A stretch of DNA of 64,000 nucleotides from Acinetobacter haemolyticus CIP 64.3 = MTCC 9819 (GTDB lineage: Bacteria; Pseudomonadota; Gammaproteobacteria; Pseudomonadales; Moraxellaceae): the NCBI RefSeq assembly GCF_000369065.1, contig NZ_KB849802.1, positions 203,263-267,262 of the forward strand, written 5' to 3'. Below the pieces are notes generated by a model. That model had not been told where the DNA came from. It did no database searches and worked only from the letters and a program-made list of their open reading frames with translations. The translations under genes were made by a program, and so were the position numbers. Below, piece after piece: positions 28,093-38,411 of the stretch. How positions within the stretch are numbered: the stretch's first letter is position 1; every line of letters begins with the position of its first letter.

Positions 28093-30825
28093 TTAGAGTT
28101 TACCGTGACATTGTTTGTATTTTAAACCAGAGCCACATGGACAAGGTGCATTACGACTTTCAGGTACTGGGAATGCTGTATTGTTTGCCAGTTCTGTTTC
28201 TTCAGAAGCAGTCACTTCACCCGTTAAACCATCGACCTCATCATGCTCAAAAGAAAGACGCATCGATTCAGCTTGGCGTTGCTGCTGTGCTTCCATTTCT
28301 GCTAGCTCTTCAGCTGTTGGAACATGTACACGAGATAAATCAGTTACCACATCCGACTTAATCACACCCAACATATTCACAAACAAATTAAAGGCTTCTT
28401 TCTTATATTCTTGTTCAGGATTTTTCTGTGCATAACCACGTAAATGAATCCCTTGACGCAAATAATCCATCGCTGCCAAATGATCTTTCCAATGGCGATC
28501 CAGTGAATTTAGCATAAAGTGGCGTTCTAACATCACTGCAGATTCAGCGCCCATTTGTTCACGGCGTTGACGATAGCGGTTTACAACCTCATCTGAAATA
28601 CGAGAAATCAAACCTTCTTCGTCTAAACGGCGATCTTGGTTTAACCATTGCTGTACAGGTAATTCAATGCCGAGATCCACTTTTAAAGCATTCTCTAAAC
28701 CTTCGATATCCCACTGATCATGAACTGACTCTGGTGGAATAAAGTTAGCAATCACCCCTTTAATAACTTCACGATGCATTTCTTCGATGTAATCTTGCAA
28801 AGTACTTTCAGCGAGAACTTCATCGCGTTGTGAGTAAATAATCTTACGCTGTTCGTTGTTAACATCGTCGTACTTCAATAAGTTTTTACGAATATCAAAG
28901 TTACGCGCTTCAACTTTACGTTGTGCATTTTCAATCGAGCGACTCACCATCTTATGTTCAATGGCTTCATTTTCTTGCAAGCCCATTGCGCGCATCATGG
29001 CAACAACACGATCACCTGCGAAAATACGCATCAAATCATCTTCAAGCGACAAATAGAAGCGAGAAACACCAGGGTCACCCTGACGACCTGCACGACCACG
29101 CAACTGGTTATCAATACGACGTGATTCGTGGCGTTCAGAACCAATGATATGTAGACCACCAGATGCTAATACATCTTCATGGTCTTTTTCCCATTGTGCT
29201 TGCAAGCGTGCTTCATCTTCAGATGTTGGATTTTCAATTTTAGCCAGCTTAGCCTTCCAGTTACCACCAAGCAAAATATCTGTACCACGACCTGCCATAT
29301 TGGTTGCAATGGTTACCGCATTTGGGCTACCCGCTTGCGCAATAATATCTGCCTCACGCTCATGCTGCTTCGCATTAAGCACTTCGTGATGAATACCTGC
29401 TTGTAGTAATTTTGAAGACAGGATCTCGCTTGCTTCAATCGTTGCAGTACCAATCAGAATAGGTGCTACACCCTTTTGACGAATATTGGTAATTTCTTCA
29501 ATAATGGCATTGTATTTACCATTGCGATTTAAATAGATTAAATCATTATGGTCGATACGCACCATTGGTCTATGCGTTGGAATGATCACCACATCCAAAC
29601 CATAAATTTCTTTCATTTCCGCTGCTTCAGTATCAGCAGTACCTGTCATGCCTGAAAGCTTTTTATACAGACGGAAATAGTTCTGGAATGTCGTCGTTGC
29701 AAGCGTTTGGTTTTCTGGTTGAATTTCCATGTTTTCTTTGGCTTCAACCGCTTGGTGCAAACCTTCTGACCAACGGCGACCTGGCATGGTACGACCAGTA
29801 CTTTCATCCACAATAATCACTTCTTCTTTTTGTGTTTGTGGATTGATGCCAATGATGTAGTGCACGTTCTTTTGATAAAGATAATGTGCACGAATCGCTG
29901 CCGTTACATGATGAACTAAATTCAGATTTGTTGCAGAGTAGAGACTTTCACCTTCCGCTAACAAACCCATCTGAATCAATTCTTGTTCAACAGTTTCATA
30001 GCCAATTTCAGTCATTTCAACTGAACGTTGCTTTTCATCAACCCAGAAGTGTCCTCCATCCGCAACTTTCTCTTCCTTCTGAGGTTTTAATTTTGGAGGA
30101 ATACTATTGATTAGCTGATATAAATGAGAGGAATCTTCACTCTGTCCTGAAATAATCAATGGTGTACGTGCTTCATCGATCAAGATTGAGTCAACTTCAT
30201 CAATGATCGCATAGCTCAGACCACGCTGCTTTTTCTCTTGTAAAGAAAAAACCATGTTGTCACGGAGATAGTCAAAACCAAATTCGTTATTGGTACCGTA
30301 AGTAATGTCTGCAATATAAGCTTGCGCTTTCTCATCAGGCATTTGCATAGAGTAAATTACACCAATACTCAAACCTAAAAATTCGAATAATGGACGGTTT
30401 AACTCCGCATCACGTTGTGCCAAGTAGTCATTCACGGTAATGACGTGAACGCCTTGACCACTCAACGCATTGAGATAACAGGCCAAGGTACCCATCAAGG
30501 TTTTACCTTCACCTGTACGCATTTCAGCAATTTTACCTTCATGCAAGGTAATCCCACCGATTAACTGCACATCATAATGACGCATACCCATGACACGTTT
30601 AGCAGCCTCTCGACAGACCGCAAAAGCTTCAGGCAGTAATTTATCTAGACTTTCACCGTTTTGGAAACGTTGTTTGAATTCTGGAGTTTTTGCAGAGAGG
30701 TCTGCATCGTTAAGAGTAGATATCGTCGGTTCAAGCGCATTGATTTGTTCAACAATTTTACGCATGCGTTTGAGCTCACGCTCATTTTTAGTACCGAAGA
30801 TACCTCCGATCAGACTTGCCAACAT
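28093..30825 (-). CDS. secA: Preprotein translocase ATPase SecA
   Basis: 910 residues, full length. The first nucleotide-binding domain has M-R-T-G-E-G-K-T and [15 protein letters not shown]; the second has [11 protein letters not shown] and [11 protein letters not shown]. The C-terminal zinc/SecB-binding motif is C895-x-C897-x8-C906-H907. It drives export of unfolded proteins through SecYEG. Its leader contains a 9-bp perfect hairpin; the secA leader is a known control point in E. coli (by SecM), although no secM-like ORF is seen here. Confidence 0.98.
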   Translation of the reverse strand: MLASLIGGIFGTKNERELKRMRKIVEQINALEPTISTLNDADLSAKTPEFKQRFQNGESLDKLLPEAFAVCREAAKRVMGMRHYDVQLIGGITLHEGKIAEMRTGEGKTLMGTLACYLNALSGQGVHVITVNDYLAQRDAELNRPLFEFLGLSIGVIYSMQMPDEKAQAYIADITYGTNNEFGFDYLRDNMVFSLQEKKQRGLSYAIIDEVDSILIDEARTPLIISGQSEDSSHLYQLINSIPPKLKPQKEEKVADGGHFWVDEKQRSVEMTEIGYETVEQELIQMGLLAEGESLYSATNLNLVHHVTAAIRAHYLYQKNVHYIIGINPQTQKEEVIIVDESTGRTMPGRRWSEGLHQAVEAKENMEIQPENQTLATTTFQNYFRLYKKLSGMTGTADTEAAEMKEIYGLDVVIIPTHRPMVRIDHNDLIYLNRNGKYNAIIEEITNIRQKGVAPILIGTATIEASEILSSKLLQAGIHHEVLNAKQHEREADIIAQAGSPNAVTIATNMAGRGTDILLGGNWKAKLAKIENPTSEDEARLQAQWEKDHEDVLASGGLHIIGSERHESRRIDNQLRGRAGRQGDPGVSRFYLSLEDDLMRIFAGDRVVAMMRAMGLQENEAIEHKMVSRSIENAQRKVEARNFDIRKNLLKYDDVNNEQRKIIYSQRDEVLAESTLQDYIEEMHREVIKGVIANFIPPESVHDQWDIEGLENALKVDLGIELPVQQWLNQDRRLDEEGLISRISDEVVNRYRQRREQMGAESAVMLERHFMLNSLDRHWKDHLAAMDYLRQGIHLRGYAQKNPEQEYKKEAFNLFVNMLGVIKSDVVTDLSRVHVPTAEELAEMEAQQQRQAESMRLSFEHDEVDGLTGEVTASEETELANNTAFPVPESRNAPCPCGSGLKYKQCHGKL

Positions 30826-30852
30826 GAATAAACTCTCTAATCCTGTTTGTTA

Positions 30853-30880
30853 TAAGGTTTGGAAATATCAACAAACCTTA
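30853..30880 (-). promoter_or_regulatory. 9-bp perfect inverted repeat in the secA leader
   Basis: Arms TAAGGTTTG (30853-30861) and CAAACCTTA (30872-30880) with a 10-nt loop, ending about 28 bp before the secA start and just upstream of its Shine-Dalgarno. No T-run follows. The rest of the 364-bp gap to the peroxiredoxin gene (30826-31189) is AT-rich; it must hold divergent promoters, but I see no clear consensus pair. Confidence 0.45.
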
Positions 30881-31189
30881 GGTCGGTTAATTTTTTCTTA
30901 GCTGTTATTATGGAGTCAGAAATAAGAACTACAAGTGCTTTACGTTCAAACAGCAAAAAAAACTGCAAAATGATTCTGACATCATGCAACCAAAGATCGT
31001 TAATGTAGCAAATTTACCTTTCCGTTACATCGATTTAAATGTGAATTTCTGATGATTTTTATACCATAGCGCCTACATTCATATATTAAAAAATGATAAT
31101 AAAATGAAAAAACAATAATTTTGTTTATAAGCAAAATACTGCATATTGGGTTATCGCATTATTAAATAACATAGAGTTAAGGAGTAGTC

Positions 31190-31825
31190 ATGACATTACG
31201 TTTAGGTGATATCGCGCCAAATTTTCAACAAGCATCAAGTGAAGGCACGATTGATTTTTACGAATTTTTAGAGGATGGCTGGGCAGTTTTATTTTCACAT
31301 CCAGCTGATTTTACTCCTGTCTGCACCACCGAACTGGGTTTTACAGCAAAACTCAAAGATGAATTTAATAAGCGTGGTGTTAAAGCAATTGCTCTTTCAG
31401 TCGATGACGTAGACTCACACCAGCGTTGGATTGAAGATATTAATGAGACACAAAATACGACAGTGAATTTTCCAATCATTGCAGATAAAGACCGTAAAGT
31501 ATCCGAGCTCTATGGCTTTATCCATCCCAATGCCAGCGAAACCTTAACCGTTCGCTCGTTGGTAATTATTGATCCAAATAGAAAAGTTCGTCTAATCATT
31601 ACCTACCCAGCCTCTACAGGACGAAACTTTCACGAAGTATTACGTGTCATAGACTCGCTGCAATTGACAGATCATCATAAGGTCGCAACGCCAGCCAATT
31701 GGCAACAAGGTGAAGATGTGGTGATTATCCCTTCGCTTAAAGATGAAGAAGAAATCAAACAACGGTTCCCTAAAGGTTATAAGGCGGTGAAACCTTATTT
31801 AAGATTGACTGCTCAACCAGAATAA
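31190..31825 (+). CDS. 1-Cys peroxiredoxin (Prx6/LsfA-like)
   Basis: 211 residues. The peroxidatic Cys45 lies in H-P-A-D-F-T-P-V-C-T-T-E, matching P-x3-T-x2-C. The longer C-terminal extension with V-A-T-P-A-N-W-Q-Q-G-E-D-V and P-Y-L-R is characteristic of the Prx6 branch, which lacks a resolving Cys. It reduces H2O2 and organic peroxides in the cytoplasm. AAGGAG precedes the ATG. Monocistronic. Confidence 0.93.
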   Translation: MTLRLGDIAPNFQQASSEGTIDFYEFLEDGWAVLFSHPADFTPVCTTELGFTAKLKDEFNKRGVKAIALSVDDVDSHQRWIEDINETQNTTVNFPIIADKDRKVSELYGFIHPNASETLTVRSLVIIDPNRKVRLIITYPASTGRNFHEVLRVIDSLQLTDHHKVATPANWQQGEDVVIIPSLKDEEEIKQRFPKGYKAVKPYLRLTAQPE

Positions 31826-31854
31826 TAAAAAACAGCAAAGATTTATGATGCAAC

Positions 31855-31890
31855 CAGCCCTTTAACTCACTTGTTAAAAGGGCTTTTTTT
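31855..31890 (+). terminator. Terminator of the peroxiredoxin gene
   Basis: An AGCCCTTT...AAAGGGCT stem with small bulge is followed by T7. Confidence 0.85.
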
Positions 31891-32049
31891 GTCTATCCAT
31901 GATTGATAATAAGCATGGACTACAACAACCTATTTTTCTAGATATTCTTCTCTACCGCTTTTTATCGTTACAATTTCTCGCTCAACTTCTATTTATTATT
32001 CAGTTACTTTGTGCACACAACTTTTCCATATCCAATCATGACCTTTACA

Positions 32050-32631
32050 ATGAAAAAATTATTGATCAGCACCATTCTCATTAGTACGCTCAGCATGAAT
32101 GGTTGTATGAAATATCCCGGCCTAAGTGATGAACAACGCCCAAACAATTGGGGTACGTTGATTTCTAACACACATAATTTCTATCAAATTAGTCAAGATG
32201 TCTATCGAAGTGAGCAACCTGACGCTGAGCTGATTGCCAGTTTAAAACAACATCAAATCCACACTGTGATCAATCTCAGAGCACGTAATAAAGATGCGAA
32301 TGTGTTTAAAGATCAAGATTTTAATCTGGTACATATCCCCATCTATACGTGGGCAATCAATCGTGATGATCTCTTAACCGCAATGCGAGCAATCCAAACT
32401 GCAAAACAACAAAATCAGAAGGTTTTAGTTCATTGTTATCATGGCTCTGATCGTACGGGAGCAACCATAGCGATGTATCGAATTATTTTTGAGAATTGGT
32501 CAATTGAAGATGCCGTCAAAGAAATGAAGCAAGGGGGCTATGGCTACCATGTCATCTGGAAAAACATTGAACATTTATTCACTACAGACAATGTAAAATG
32601 GATTCAACAACAATTGTCGAATCCATCATAA
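32050..32631 (+). CDS. Tyrosine/dual-specificity phosphatase-like lipoprotein
   Basis: 193 residues from the ATG at 32050, chosen because it begins the signal sequence K-K-L-L-I-S; upstream in-frame starts exist. A lipobox-like M-N-G-C puts the lipidated Cys at 19. The catalytic loop is H-C-Y-H-G-S-D-R-T-G, the C-x5-R signature (Cys129, Arg135), with V-Y-R-S-E-Q-P-D upstream as in DSP/PTP-like proteins. It probably removes phosphate from protein or lipid in the periplasm; the substrate is unknown. Confidence 0.82.
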   Translation: MKKLLISTILISTLSMNGCMKYPGLSDEQRPNNWGTLISNTHNFYQISQDVYRSEQPDAELIASLKQHQIHTVINLRARNKDANVFKDQDFNLVHIPIYTWAINRDDLLTAMRAIQTAKQQNQKVLVHCYHGSDRTGATIAMYRIIFENWSIEDAVKEMKQGGYGYHVIWKNIEHLFTTDNVKWIQQQLSNPS

Positions 32632-32635
32632 CTTA

Positions 32636-32670
32636 GAAAAAACAGGGGCGAAAAGCCCCAGTTTTATTTT
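32636..32670. terminator. Bidirectional terminator
   Basis: A GGGGC-GAAAA-GCCCC hairpin, with A-run and T-run flanks, lies between the convergent phosphatase and SPOR genes and reaches the SPOR stop codon. Confidence 0.8.
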
Positions 32671-33748
32671 AGCGCTGATCAAGTGGAACCCAATCAATCA
32701 CCCATGCTGATTTCATATTTAAACTTTCATCCGCTGCGATCTTTTTACGGGCTGCATCAGCAGTTTCTCTATCTTTAGATGGACCAACCATGATGCGTAT
32801 TCCTTTCGAGGTCGGACTGGTCGTGACTTTATAACCTTTAGCTCTCAGTTTGGATACCACGGCATCTGCATTGGCCTGATTTGCAGCCAAGGCCACTTGA
32901 ACCATCCAATTTTTATCGCCATTTTCCATGAGTTCACGTGCTTTTTCTGCTTCAGCTTTTTTCTTTGCTTCTTCTTCAGCCTTTCGCTTGTCTTCCGCAG
33001 CCTTCTTCTCAGCATCAGCTTTACGTTTCTCTTCAGCAGCTTTCTTTTCTGCCTCAGCCTTACGTTTATCTTCTGCTGCTTTCTTCTCTGCTTCAGCCTT
33101 ACGTTTATCTTCAGCAGCCTTTTTCTCTGCTTCGGCTTTACGCTTATCTTCCGCTGCCTTCTTCTCAGCTTCAGCCTTACGTTTCTCTTCGGCAGCTTTT
33201 TGGTCTGTCTCTGCTTTACGCTTATCTTCAGCAGCTTTTTTCTCTGCCTCAGCCTTGCGCTTCTCTTCTAATTTACGTTTTTCTTCAGCCAATCGCTGAG
33301 CTTTCGCAGCATCATCCTCAATTAATTCAGGCGGTATATTGTCTGAGCTTTGTTGTGCTGCCATACGTCTTGCATTAATTGCCGCGTACTCTTCTGCGGC
33401 TTTACGCGCAGCTGCTGCCTCGGCTTCTTGTTGCATTTTCAAAAATTCGGCAGCGCGAGCTTCCTGTTCCGCAACCGCTTTTTCACGAGCATGTCGCTGT
33501 TCTTCGAGTAGACGTTTTTCTGTTTCAACATCGATTGCCAAAGGTTGCAACGATACCATTTCGCTATCTTGTGCTGGTTGTGCCAACTTAGGCTTAGATT
33601 CTGTTTGAGCAGTTTGTTGTGCAGTTCTTGCTTGAGCTTTATCTTGCTCTATTTCATCATTACCTTTAAGAAGTAATGCTGCCAATAAAACACCACCTCC
33701 AAGTAGAACAACGCCACCCATCCAGCGTTGTTTGTTATTCATTGACAT
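32669..33748 (-). CDS. SPOR domain protein, DedD-like, with Lys/Glu/Ala repeat stalk
   Basis: 359 residues. One transmembrane helix at about 11-28, then a periplasmic region that is almost entirely charged alpha-helix, including seven tandem 13-residue units (K-R-K-A-E-A-E-K-K-A-A-E-D type) at 163-253. The last 80 residues form a SPOR domain (W-M-V-Q-V-A-L ... I-M-V-G-P), which binds glycan strands lacking stem peptides at division septa. It overlaps folC by 10 bp, and the order accD-folC-dedD is the same as in E. coli, so a DedD-type role in division is likely. Confidence 0.87.
   Translation of the reverse strand: MSMNNKQRWMGGVVLLGGGVLLAALLLKGNDEIEQDKAQARTAQQTAQTESKPKLAQPAQDSEMVSLQPLAIDVETEKRLLEEQRHAREKAVAEQEARAAEFLKMQQEAEAAAARKAAEEYAAINARRMAAQQSSDNIPPELIEDDAAKAQRLAEEKRKLEEKRKAEAEKKAAEDKRKAETDQKAAEEKRKAEAEKKAAEDKRKAEAEKKAAEDKRKAEAEKKAAEDKRKAEAEKKAAEEKRKADAEKKAAEDKRKAEEEAKKKAEAEKARELMENGDKNWMVQVALAANQANADAVVSKLRAKGYKVTTSPTSKGIRIMVGPSKDRETADAARKKIAADESLNMKSAWVIDWVPLDQR
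32990..33262 (-). repeat. Tandem 39-bp coding repeat in the SPOR protein
   Basis: Seven consecutive 13-codon units encoding the charged helical stalk. Units differ at synonymous positions and by a few residues (for example E-T-D-Q in one), so the array is old rather than freshly expanded, yet still prone to copy-number change. Confidence 0.85.
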
Positions 33749-35025
33749 TGTTCTAAATACTCCCAGACCGCTTCCAAGGTATGAAACGAACCACAGACTA
33801 AAATCAGCTGATTGTTATTACATTTCTTCAGCGTAGTTTCAAATGCTTGTTGGATACTGCCAAACTCACATACCTGTTGACCTTGCAATGCATCTTGTAA
33901 CTGTTGCATTGGCGCGGCTCTAGGCACATCTAAAGTAGCAATAAACCAATTTTTTACTGTTGTTTTTAGTAAATTCGTGACCGATAAGATGTCTTTATCT
34001 GCCAACATTGAAAATACTGCAACAACTTCTGTGTACTGTTTATTGTATTTTAGAAAATTTCGCAACTGCTTCAATAAAAATTCAACGCCATGTGCATTAT
34101 GCCCAGCATCAAAAACAACCGTTTGACCTTGAATCTGACGGATCTCAAATCGTCCTTGCAACGCTGCTCGCTGAATACCCGTAGCAATTGAATCTTGAGA
34201 AATGGTAATCCCGCTCGCCAATATCGCTGCCACGGCGGTAGAGATATTTTCAAGTGCCAACTGACCGTTTGGAAGTTTTAACGTTGTTCCTGAAGAGGCA
34301 AATGACCATGTCTCACCATCTTCATTTGGCTGATAAAAATAATCTCGATTTAATACATACAGCTGAGCTTGTGTTTCAGAAGCTTTATCTTGAATCGCTT
34401 GTGGAAGCTGTTGATGCCCCGCAAAAATAACGGGAATATTAGGACGAATAATGCCCGCTTTCTCGAAAGCAATTTTTTCAATGGTATCGCCTAACCAATC
34501 GGTATGATCCAGCCCAATATTGGTAATCACTGCAATATCTGGATCAATGACATTCACCACATCTAGACGGCCACCAAGACCAACCTCAAGTACCCAGACA
34601 TCACACTGTTGATGCTTAAAGATCACAAAAGCAGCTAAAGTCGTTGCTTCAAAGAAAGATAGACTTAAACCACAATCACGACGTGCTTGATCCACAGCAA
34701 CAAAAGCATCAACCAAGCTTTGATCATCAACCTCAATACCCGCTAATTTTACTCGCTCATTAAAACGATAAATATGGGGTGATTGATACAAACCAACTTT
34801 ATAACCTTGTGCATTTAAAATTGCAGCCAAAGTGGTCGTCGTTGAACCTTTGCCATTGGTACCAGCAACTGTAAATACCTTTGCGTTAGGTCGCATTACT
34901 CCTAATTTTTCAGCAACAGGAATAACGCGCTCTAAACCTAAATCAATGCCTGTAACATGAACATGGCTCCAATAATCGAGCCATGTTGTTAACGTATCCG
35001 TAGAGCGTGGAGCGTGTGGTTTCAA
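33739..35025 (-). CDS. folC: Bifunctional dihydrofolate / folylpolyglutamate synthase
   Basis: 428 residues. The ATP loop G-T-N-G-K-G-S lies at 55-61, followed by S-P-H-I-Y-R-F-N-E-R and L-E-V-G-L-G-G-R-L-D, all FolC hallmarks. It adds glutamate to dihydropteroate and extends the tail of folates. It overlaps accD by 4 bp and the SPOR gene by 10 bp, so the trpA-accD-folC-SPOR row is one tightly packed operon. Confidence 0.96.
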   Translation of the reverse strand: MKPHAPRSTDTLTTWLDYWSHVHVTGIDLGLERVIPVAEKLGVMRPNAKVFTVAGTNGKGSTTTTLAAILNAQGYKVGLYQSPHIYRFNERVKLAGIEVDDQSLVDAFVAVDQARRDCGLSLSFFEATTLAAFVIFKHQQCDVWVLEVGLGGRLDVVNVIDPDIAVITNIGLDHTDWLGDTIEKIAFEKAGIIRPNIPVIFAGHQQLPQAIQDKASETQAQLYVLNRDYFYQPNEDGETWSFASSGTTLKLPNGQLALENISTAVAAILASGITISQDSIATGIQRAALQGRFEIRQIQGQTVVFDAGHNAHGVEFLLKQLRNFLKYNKQYTEVVAVFSMLADKDILSVTNLLKTTVKNWFIATLDVPRAAPMQQLQDALQGQQVCEFGSIQQAFETTLKKCNNNQLILVCGSFHTLEAVWEYLEQCQ

Positions 35026-35918
35026 GGTAGATTCATCAGCTTTGCAACAAGTCGATATACAGTATCACGTAATGCGTGACGATGAACAATTTGATCGACT
35101 ACACCATGATCAAGCAAATACTCAGCGCGCTGGAACGGCTCTTCTAACTTTTCACGCACGGTCTGTTCGATCACACGCTTACCAGCAAAACCAATCATGG
35201 CTTTTGGTTCAGCAATATGAACATCGCCTAGCATTGCCAATGATGCAGTGACACCACCATAAACAGGGTGAGTCAATACCACTAGATAAGGAACACGTGC
35301 CTCTTTCATTTTTTGAATCGCAGCTGCGGTACGCGCCATTTGCATTAAAGACAACATACCTTCTTGCATACGCGCACCACCAGATGCAGCAAAACAAATC
35401 ATTGGTTGATGTAATTCAATTGCTCGTTCAGCCGCTTGTACAAAACGATCACCCACGACCGTACCCATTGAACCGCCCATAAAGTCGAAATCAAAGGCGC
35501 ATGCGATTAAATCTAGTCCTTTGAGTGAACCTTGCATCACTACAAGCGCTTCCGTCTCACCTGTTTTATCTTGCGCTTCACGCATACGATCAGGATAAGC
35601 TTTACTATCCACAAATTTTAACGGGTCTTTAGCACTGAATTCTTGACCGAGTTCTGCGTCCACTTGGTCAAAAAACCAATTCAAGCGATCACGTGCACGC
35701 ATACGTAAATGCTCATCGCATTGCGGACAGACATAGGCATTAAATGACATAGCTGTACGTGTCACCAAAGCATGACATTCTGGACATTCAATCGTAGGCT
35801 CAGTAAAAGTCGCCTTGAAGATCTGCTGCTCATTTGCAACCTGAATACCTGGAACTTGACGCTCAGTCCAAGGCGTTGACGGGTTTAGAACCGTCCCTGC
35901 TGTTAATTCTTGACTCAT
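35022..35918 (-). CDS. accD: Acetyl-CoA carboxylase carboxyltransferase subunit beta
   Basis: 298 residues. The N-terminal zinc ribbon has Cys45, Cys48, Cys64 and Cys67; the carboxyltransferase core has F-M-G-G-S-M-G-T-V-V-G and A-S-G-G-A-R-M-Q-E-G. With AccA it transfers the carboxyl group from biotin to acetyl-CoA to make malonyl-CoA. It overlaps trpA and folC by 4 bp each, indicating translational coupling. Confidence 0.97.
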   Translation of the reverse strand: MSQELTAGTVLNPSTPWTERQVPGIQVANEQQIFKATFTEPTIECPECHALVTRTAMSFNAYVCPQCDEHLRMRARDRLNWFFDQVDAELGQEFSAKDPLKFVDSKAYPDRMREAQDKTGETEALVVMQGSLKGLDLIACAFDFDFMGGSMGTVVGDRFVQAAERAIELHQPMICFAASGGARMQEGMLSLMQMARTAAAIQKMKEARVPYLVVLTHPVYGGVTASLAMLGDVHIAEPKAMIGFAGKRVIEQTVREKLEEPFQRAEYLLDHGVVDQIVHRHALRDTVYRLVAKLMNLP

Positions 35919-36718
35919 ACTAACTCATCGAGCGCAGCCCGAAGCTCCTTCACTTTATTCACCGTCTGTTGCACAGCCTCATCAGCTGGCAATGTCGCAA
36001 AAGATTTAACGAAAGCACTTCCTACAATCACCGCATCAGCGACTTGACCCATTGCTTTTGCAGACGCTGCATCACTAATACCAAAACCAACTCCCACAGG
36101 AACATTGGTTTTGGTTTTAATTTTCGCAATACGTGCTGCAGCTTCAGAAGTATCTAATGTCGCTGCACCAGTCACACCTTTGAGGGAGACGTAATACACA
36201 AAGCCACTTGCTTGATCAACCACATGTTGAATACGGTGATCTGTTGAAGTTGGTGCAAGCAAGAAAATTTGATCCATCTCATTTTGTTTTAAGACTTCAC
36301 CAAATTGCTTTGATTCTTCTGGGGGTAAATCCACCAAAAGAACACCATCTACACCGCAGGCTTTCGCATAGGCAACAAACTTTTCATAACCAATCACTTC
36401 AACAGGATTTAAATAACCCATCAAAACGACTGGTGTTGTCTGATCTTGCTCACGAAAGGCTTTCACCATATCCAATGCATCAAGTGTATTGGTTCCACCA
36501 GCCAAAGCGCGCTCAGCAGCCAAAGCAATCACAGGACCATCAGCCATAGGATCGGAGAATGGTAGACCAAGCTCAATCACATCAATACCGGCTTCAACCA
36601 TTTGATGAAGCAATGGAACAGTTACCTGTGGATGCGGATCACCTGCCATAACATAAGAAACAAGCGCTTTACGTTGCTGAGATTTAAGCTGTTCAAAACG
36701 AGTGGCAAGACGTGACAT
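35915..36718 (-). CDS. trpA: Tryptophan synthase alpha chain
   Basis: 267 residues. Catalytic Glu49 (V-I-E-L-G-L-P-F-S-D-P) and Asp60 (A-D-G-P) sit at the same numbers as in the Salmonella enzyme. It cleaves indole-3-glycerol phosphate to indole, which passes to TrpB. Unlike in many bacteria, trpB is not adjacent: it lies about 7 kb away with trpF. First gene of the trpA-accD-folC-SPOR operon. The 318-bp gap upstream (36719-37036) holds only an imperfect GGGGC/GCCCC hairpin near 36746-36786. Confidence 0.97.
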   Translation of the reverse strand: MSRLATRFEQLKSQQRKALVSYVMAGDPHPQVTVPLLHQMVEAGIDVIELGLPFSDPMADGPVIALAAERALAGGTNTLDALDMVKAFREQDQTTPVVLMGYLNPVEVIGYEKFVAYAKACGVDGVLLVDLPPEESKQFGEVLKQNEMDQIFLLAPTSTDHRIQHVVDQASGFVYYVSLKGVTGAATLDTSEAAARIAKIKTKTNVPVGVGFGISDAASAKAMGQVADAVIVGSAFVKSFATLPADEAVQQTVNKVKELRAALDELV

Positions 36719-37036
36719 AGGATTATGCTTTCCTTGATTTATATTGGGGCCTGCTTGACATTTTACAGATGCACTTTGCAGCCCCCTAAGTTGAGGAGTT
36801 GTTTGTAGTTAGACAAAAACACTGCATTGTAACGCTATTTTTTGCTCATTGAACAGAGTTTGACGTGATTGCAGTGCTGATTGTCATCACTAACAACAGC
36901 CCCTACACATTTATCTATATTTTCGTTATTTTCTCAATGATCAAAGCTTCCTAATTTCAAGCCAATCTTTCTACATTTTAGAAATGAGCCAAGCTCCTTT
37001 ATACTATGTCCACTTTTTAAATTTTCTTTTGATTTT

Positions 37037-38368
37037 ATGTCTGCCCACACTCAGGAAAAAGTACAAAGCAATGCACTTGCTTTGCTACCGCTATTGGTAT
37101 TTTTGATCATCTTTCTCGGGAGTGGTATCTATCATTCAATCATCGGGACTGAATTTGCCTTTTATCAAATTAAAGCACCGATTGCAGCCATACCCGCAAT
37201 CATCTTAGCTTTACTGCTCTACAAGCAAAAACTTAATACAGCTATTGAGGAGTTTCTCCAAGGCGCAAGTCATCCCAATCTGATTCTGATGTTCATGGTA
37301 TTTATGTTGGCAGGCGCATTTGCCAGTGTCTCAGGGGCTATCGGGAGTGTCGATGCAACGGTTCAACTTGGACTTTCATTGATTTCAGCACAATTTGTGT
37401 TGCCTATGCTGTTCATCATCGCTGCCTTTATCGCAACCGCCATGGGAACCTCAATGGGGACCATTGCTGCATGTGCACCTATTGCCTTTGGCTTTTCCCA
37501 AGCAACGGACATTACGCCCCTCTATGCAATTGGTGCAGTGGTTGGTGGTGCCATGTTTGGAGACAACTTATCGATGATCTCCGACACGACCATTGCCGCT
37601 ACACGCAGTCAAAACGTTGAATTAAGAGATAAGTTTAAGGTCAATGTTTGGATTGCATTACCTGCCGCAATTATAACTTTAATTGTTTATTTTTCTCTCA
37701 GTCACCAGTCTGAGGCTATACAGACCAAACCTTATGATATTTGGTTAATATTACCTTATTTGACAGTTTTCTTTCTGGCCTTTACCCGATTGCATGTACT
37801 GGCTGTGCTGATGATTGGCGTGGTGTTGTCAGGCATAATGGGCTTACTCAATAAACCTGATTTCCATTTACTGCAACTCAATGACTCGATCTACAACGGC
37901 TTCGTCGGAATGTTTGAAGTTGCATTGTTGTCCATGCTATTGGGAGGCTTATCGGCATTAATGCAAAAAGCTGGCGGATTACAATGGTTGATCCAGCGCA
38001 TTTATGCCATTACACGTTTATTTAAATTTGGAACCCAACGTGCAGGCGAATTTGGAATCAGCTTTTTGGTAATATTTTCAAATTTATTTGTTGCCAATAA
38101 TACCGTGGCGATTATTTTATCAGGTGATATGGCGCGTGAAGTTGCGAAAGAATATGGGATTGATCCTAAACGTAGTGCTGCCCTGCTCGATATTTTTTCC
38201 TGTGTAACTCAAGGGATCATTCCTTATGGCGCACAATTATTATTGGCTTGTTCAATTGCCAAGATCTCGCCAATTGAACTGATTGGGCATATTTACTACT
38301 GTTGGGTATTAGCGATTTTTGCAATTCTCGCAATTGTCTTTCATTACCCGCGCTTAAAAACATCGTAA
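37037..38368 (+). CDS. NhaC-type Na+/H+ antiporter family protein
   Basis: 443 residues with about 11-12 hydrophobic helices. Features of the NhaC/IT superfamily are visible: G-T-S-M-G-T-I-A-A-C-A-P-I-A, G-G-A-M-F-G-D-N-L-S-M-I-S-D-T-T-I-A-A-T near residues 170-190, and a second half with N-N-T-V-A-I-I-L-S-G-D-M-A. It likely exchanges sodium or an organic ion pair for protons; the substrate is not certain. Monocistronic, ended by a shared terminator. Confidence 0.83.
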   Translation: MSAHTQEKVQSNALALLPLLVFLIIFLGSGIYHSIIGTEFAFYQIKAPIAAIPAIILALLLYKQKLNTAIEEFLQGASHPNLILMFMVFMLAGAFASVSGAIGSVDATVQLGLSLISAQFVLPMLFIIAAFIATAMGTSMGTIAACAPIAFGFSQATDITPLYAIGAVVGGAMFGDNLSMISDTTIAATRSQNVELRDKFKVNVWIALPAAIITLIVYFSLSHQSEAIQTKPYDIWLILPYLTVFFLAFTRLHVLAVLMIGVVLSGIMGLLNKPDFHLLQLNDSIYNGFVGMFEVALLSMLLGGLSALMQKAGGLQWLIQRIYAITRLFKFGTQRAGEFGISFLVIFSNLFVANNTVAIILSGDMAREVAKEYGIDPKRSAALLDIFSCVTQGIIPYGAQLLLACSIAKISPIELIGHIYYCWVLAIFAILAIVFHYPRLKTS

Positions 38369-38378
38369 AATTCATATG

Positions 38379-38411
38379 AGACTCTTTAGGGCTTAAGACT
38401 AAAGAGTCTTT
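38379..38411. terminator. Bidirectional terminator overlapping a stop codon
   Basis: Perfect 11-bp arms (38379-38389, 38399-38409). The right arm contains the stop codon of the convergent AraC gene, so the two genes share the terminator very compactly. Confidence 0.8.

Noticed and set aside
31899..32084. 61-residue frame before the phosphatase gene
   Set aside because: No Shine-Dalgarno, no domain, and it overlaps the phosphatase signal peptide in another frame.
32990..33262. 39-bp tandem repeats considered as a CRISPR or satellite array
   Set aside because: The units are contiguous without unique spacers and are fully in frame within a coding gene.
32928..33299. Long plus-strand open frames opposite the SPOR gene
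   Set aside because: They are by-products of the repetitive Lys/Glu/Ala codons on the other strand; the minus frame has a membrane helix and a SPOR domain.
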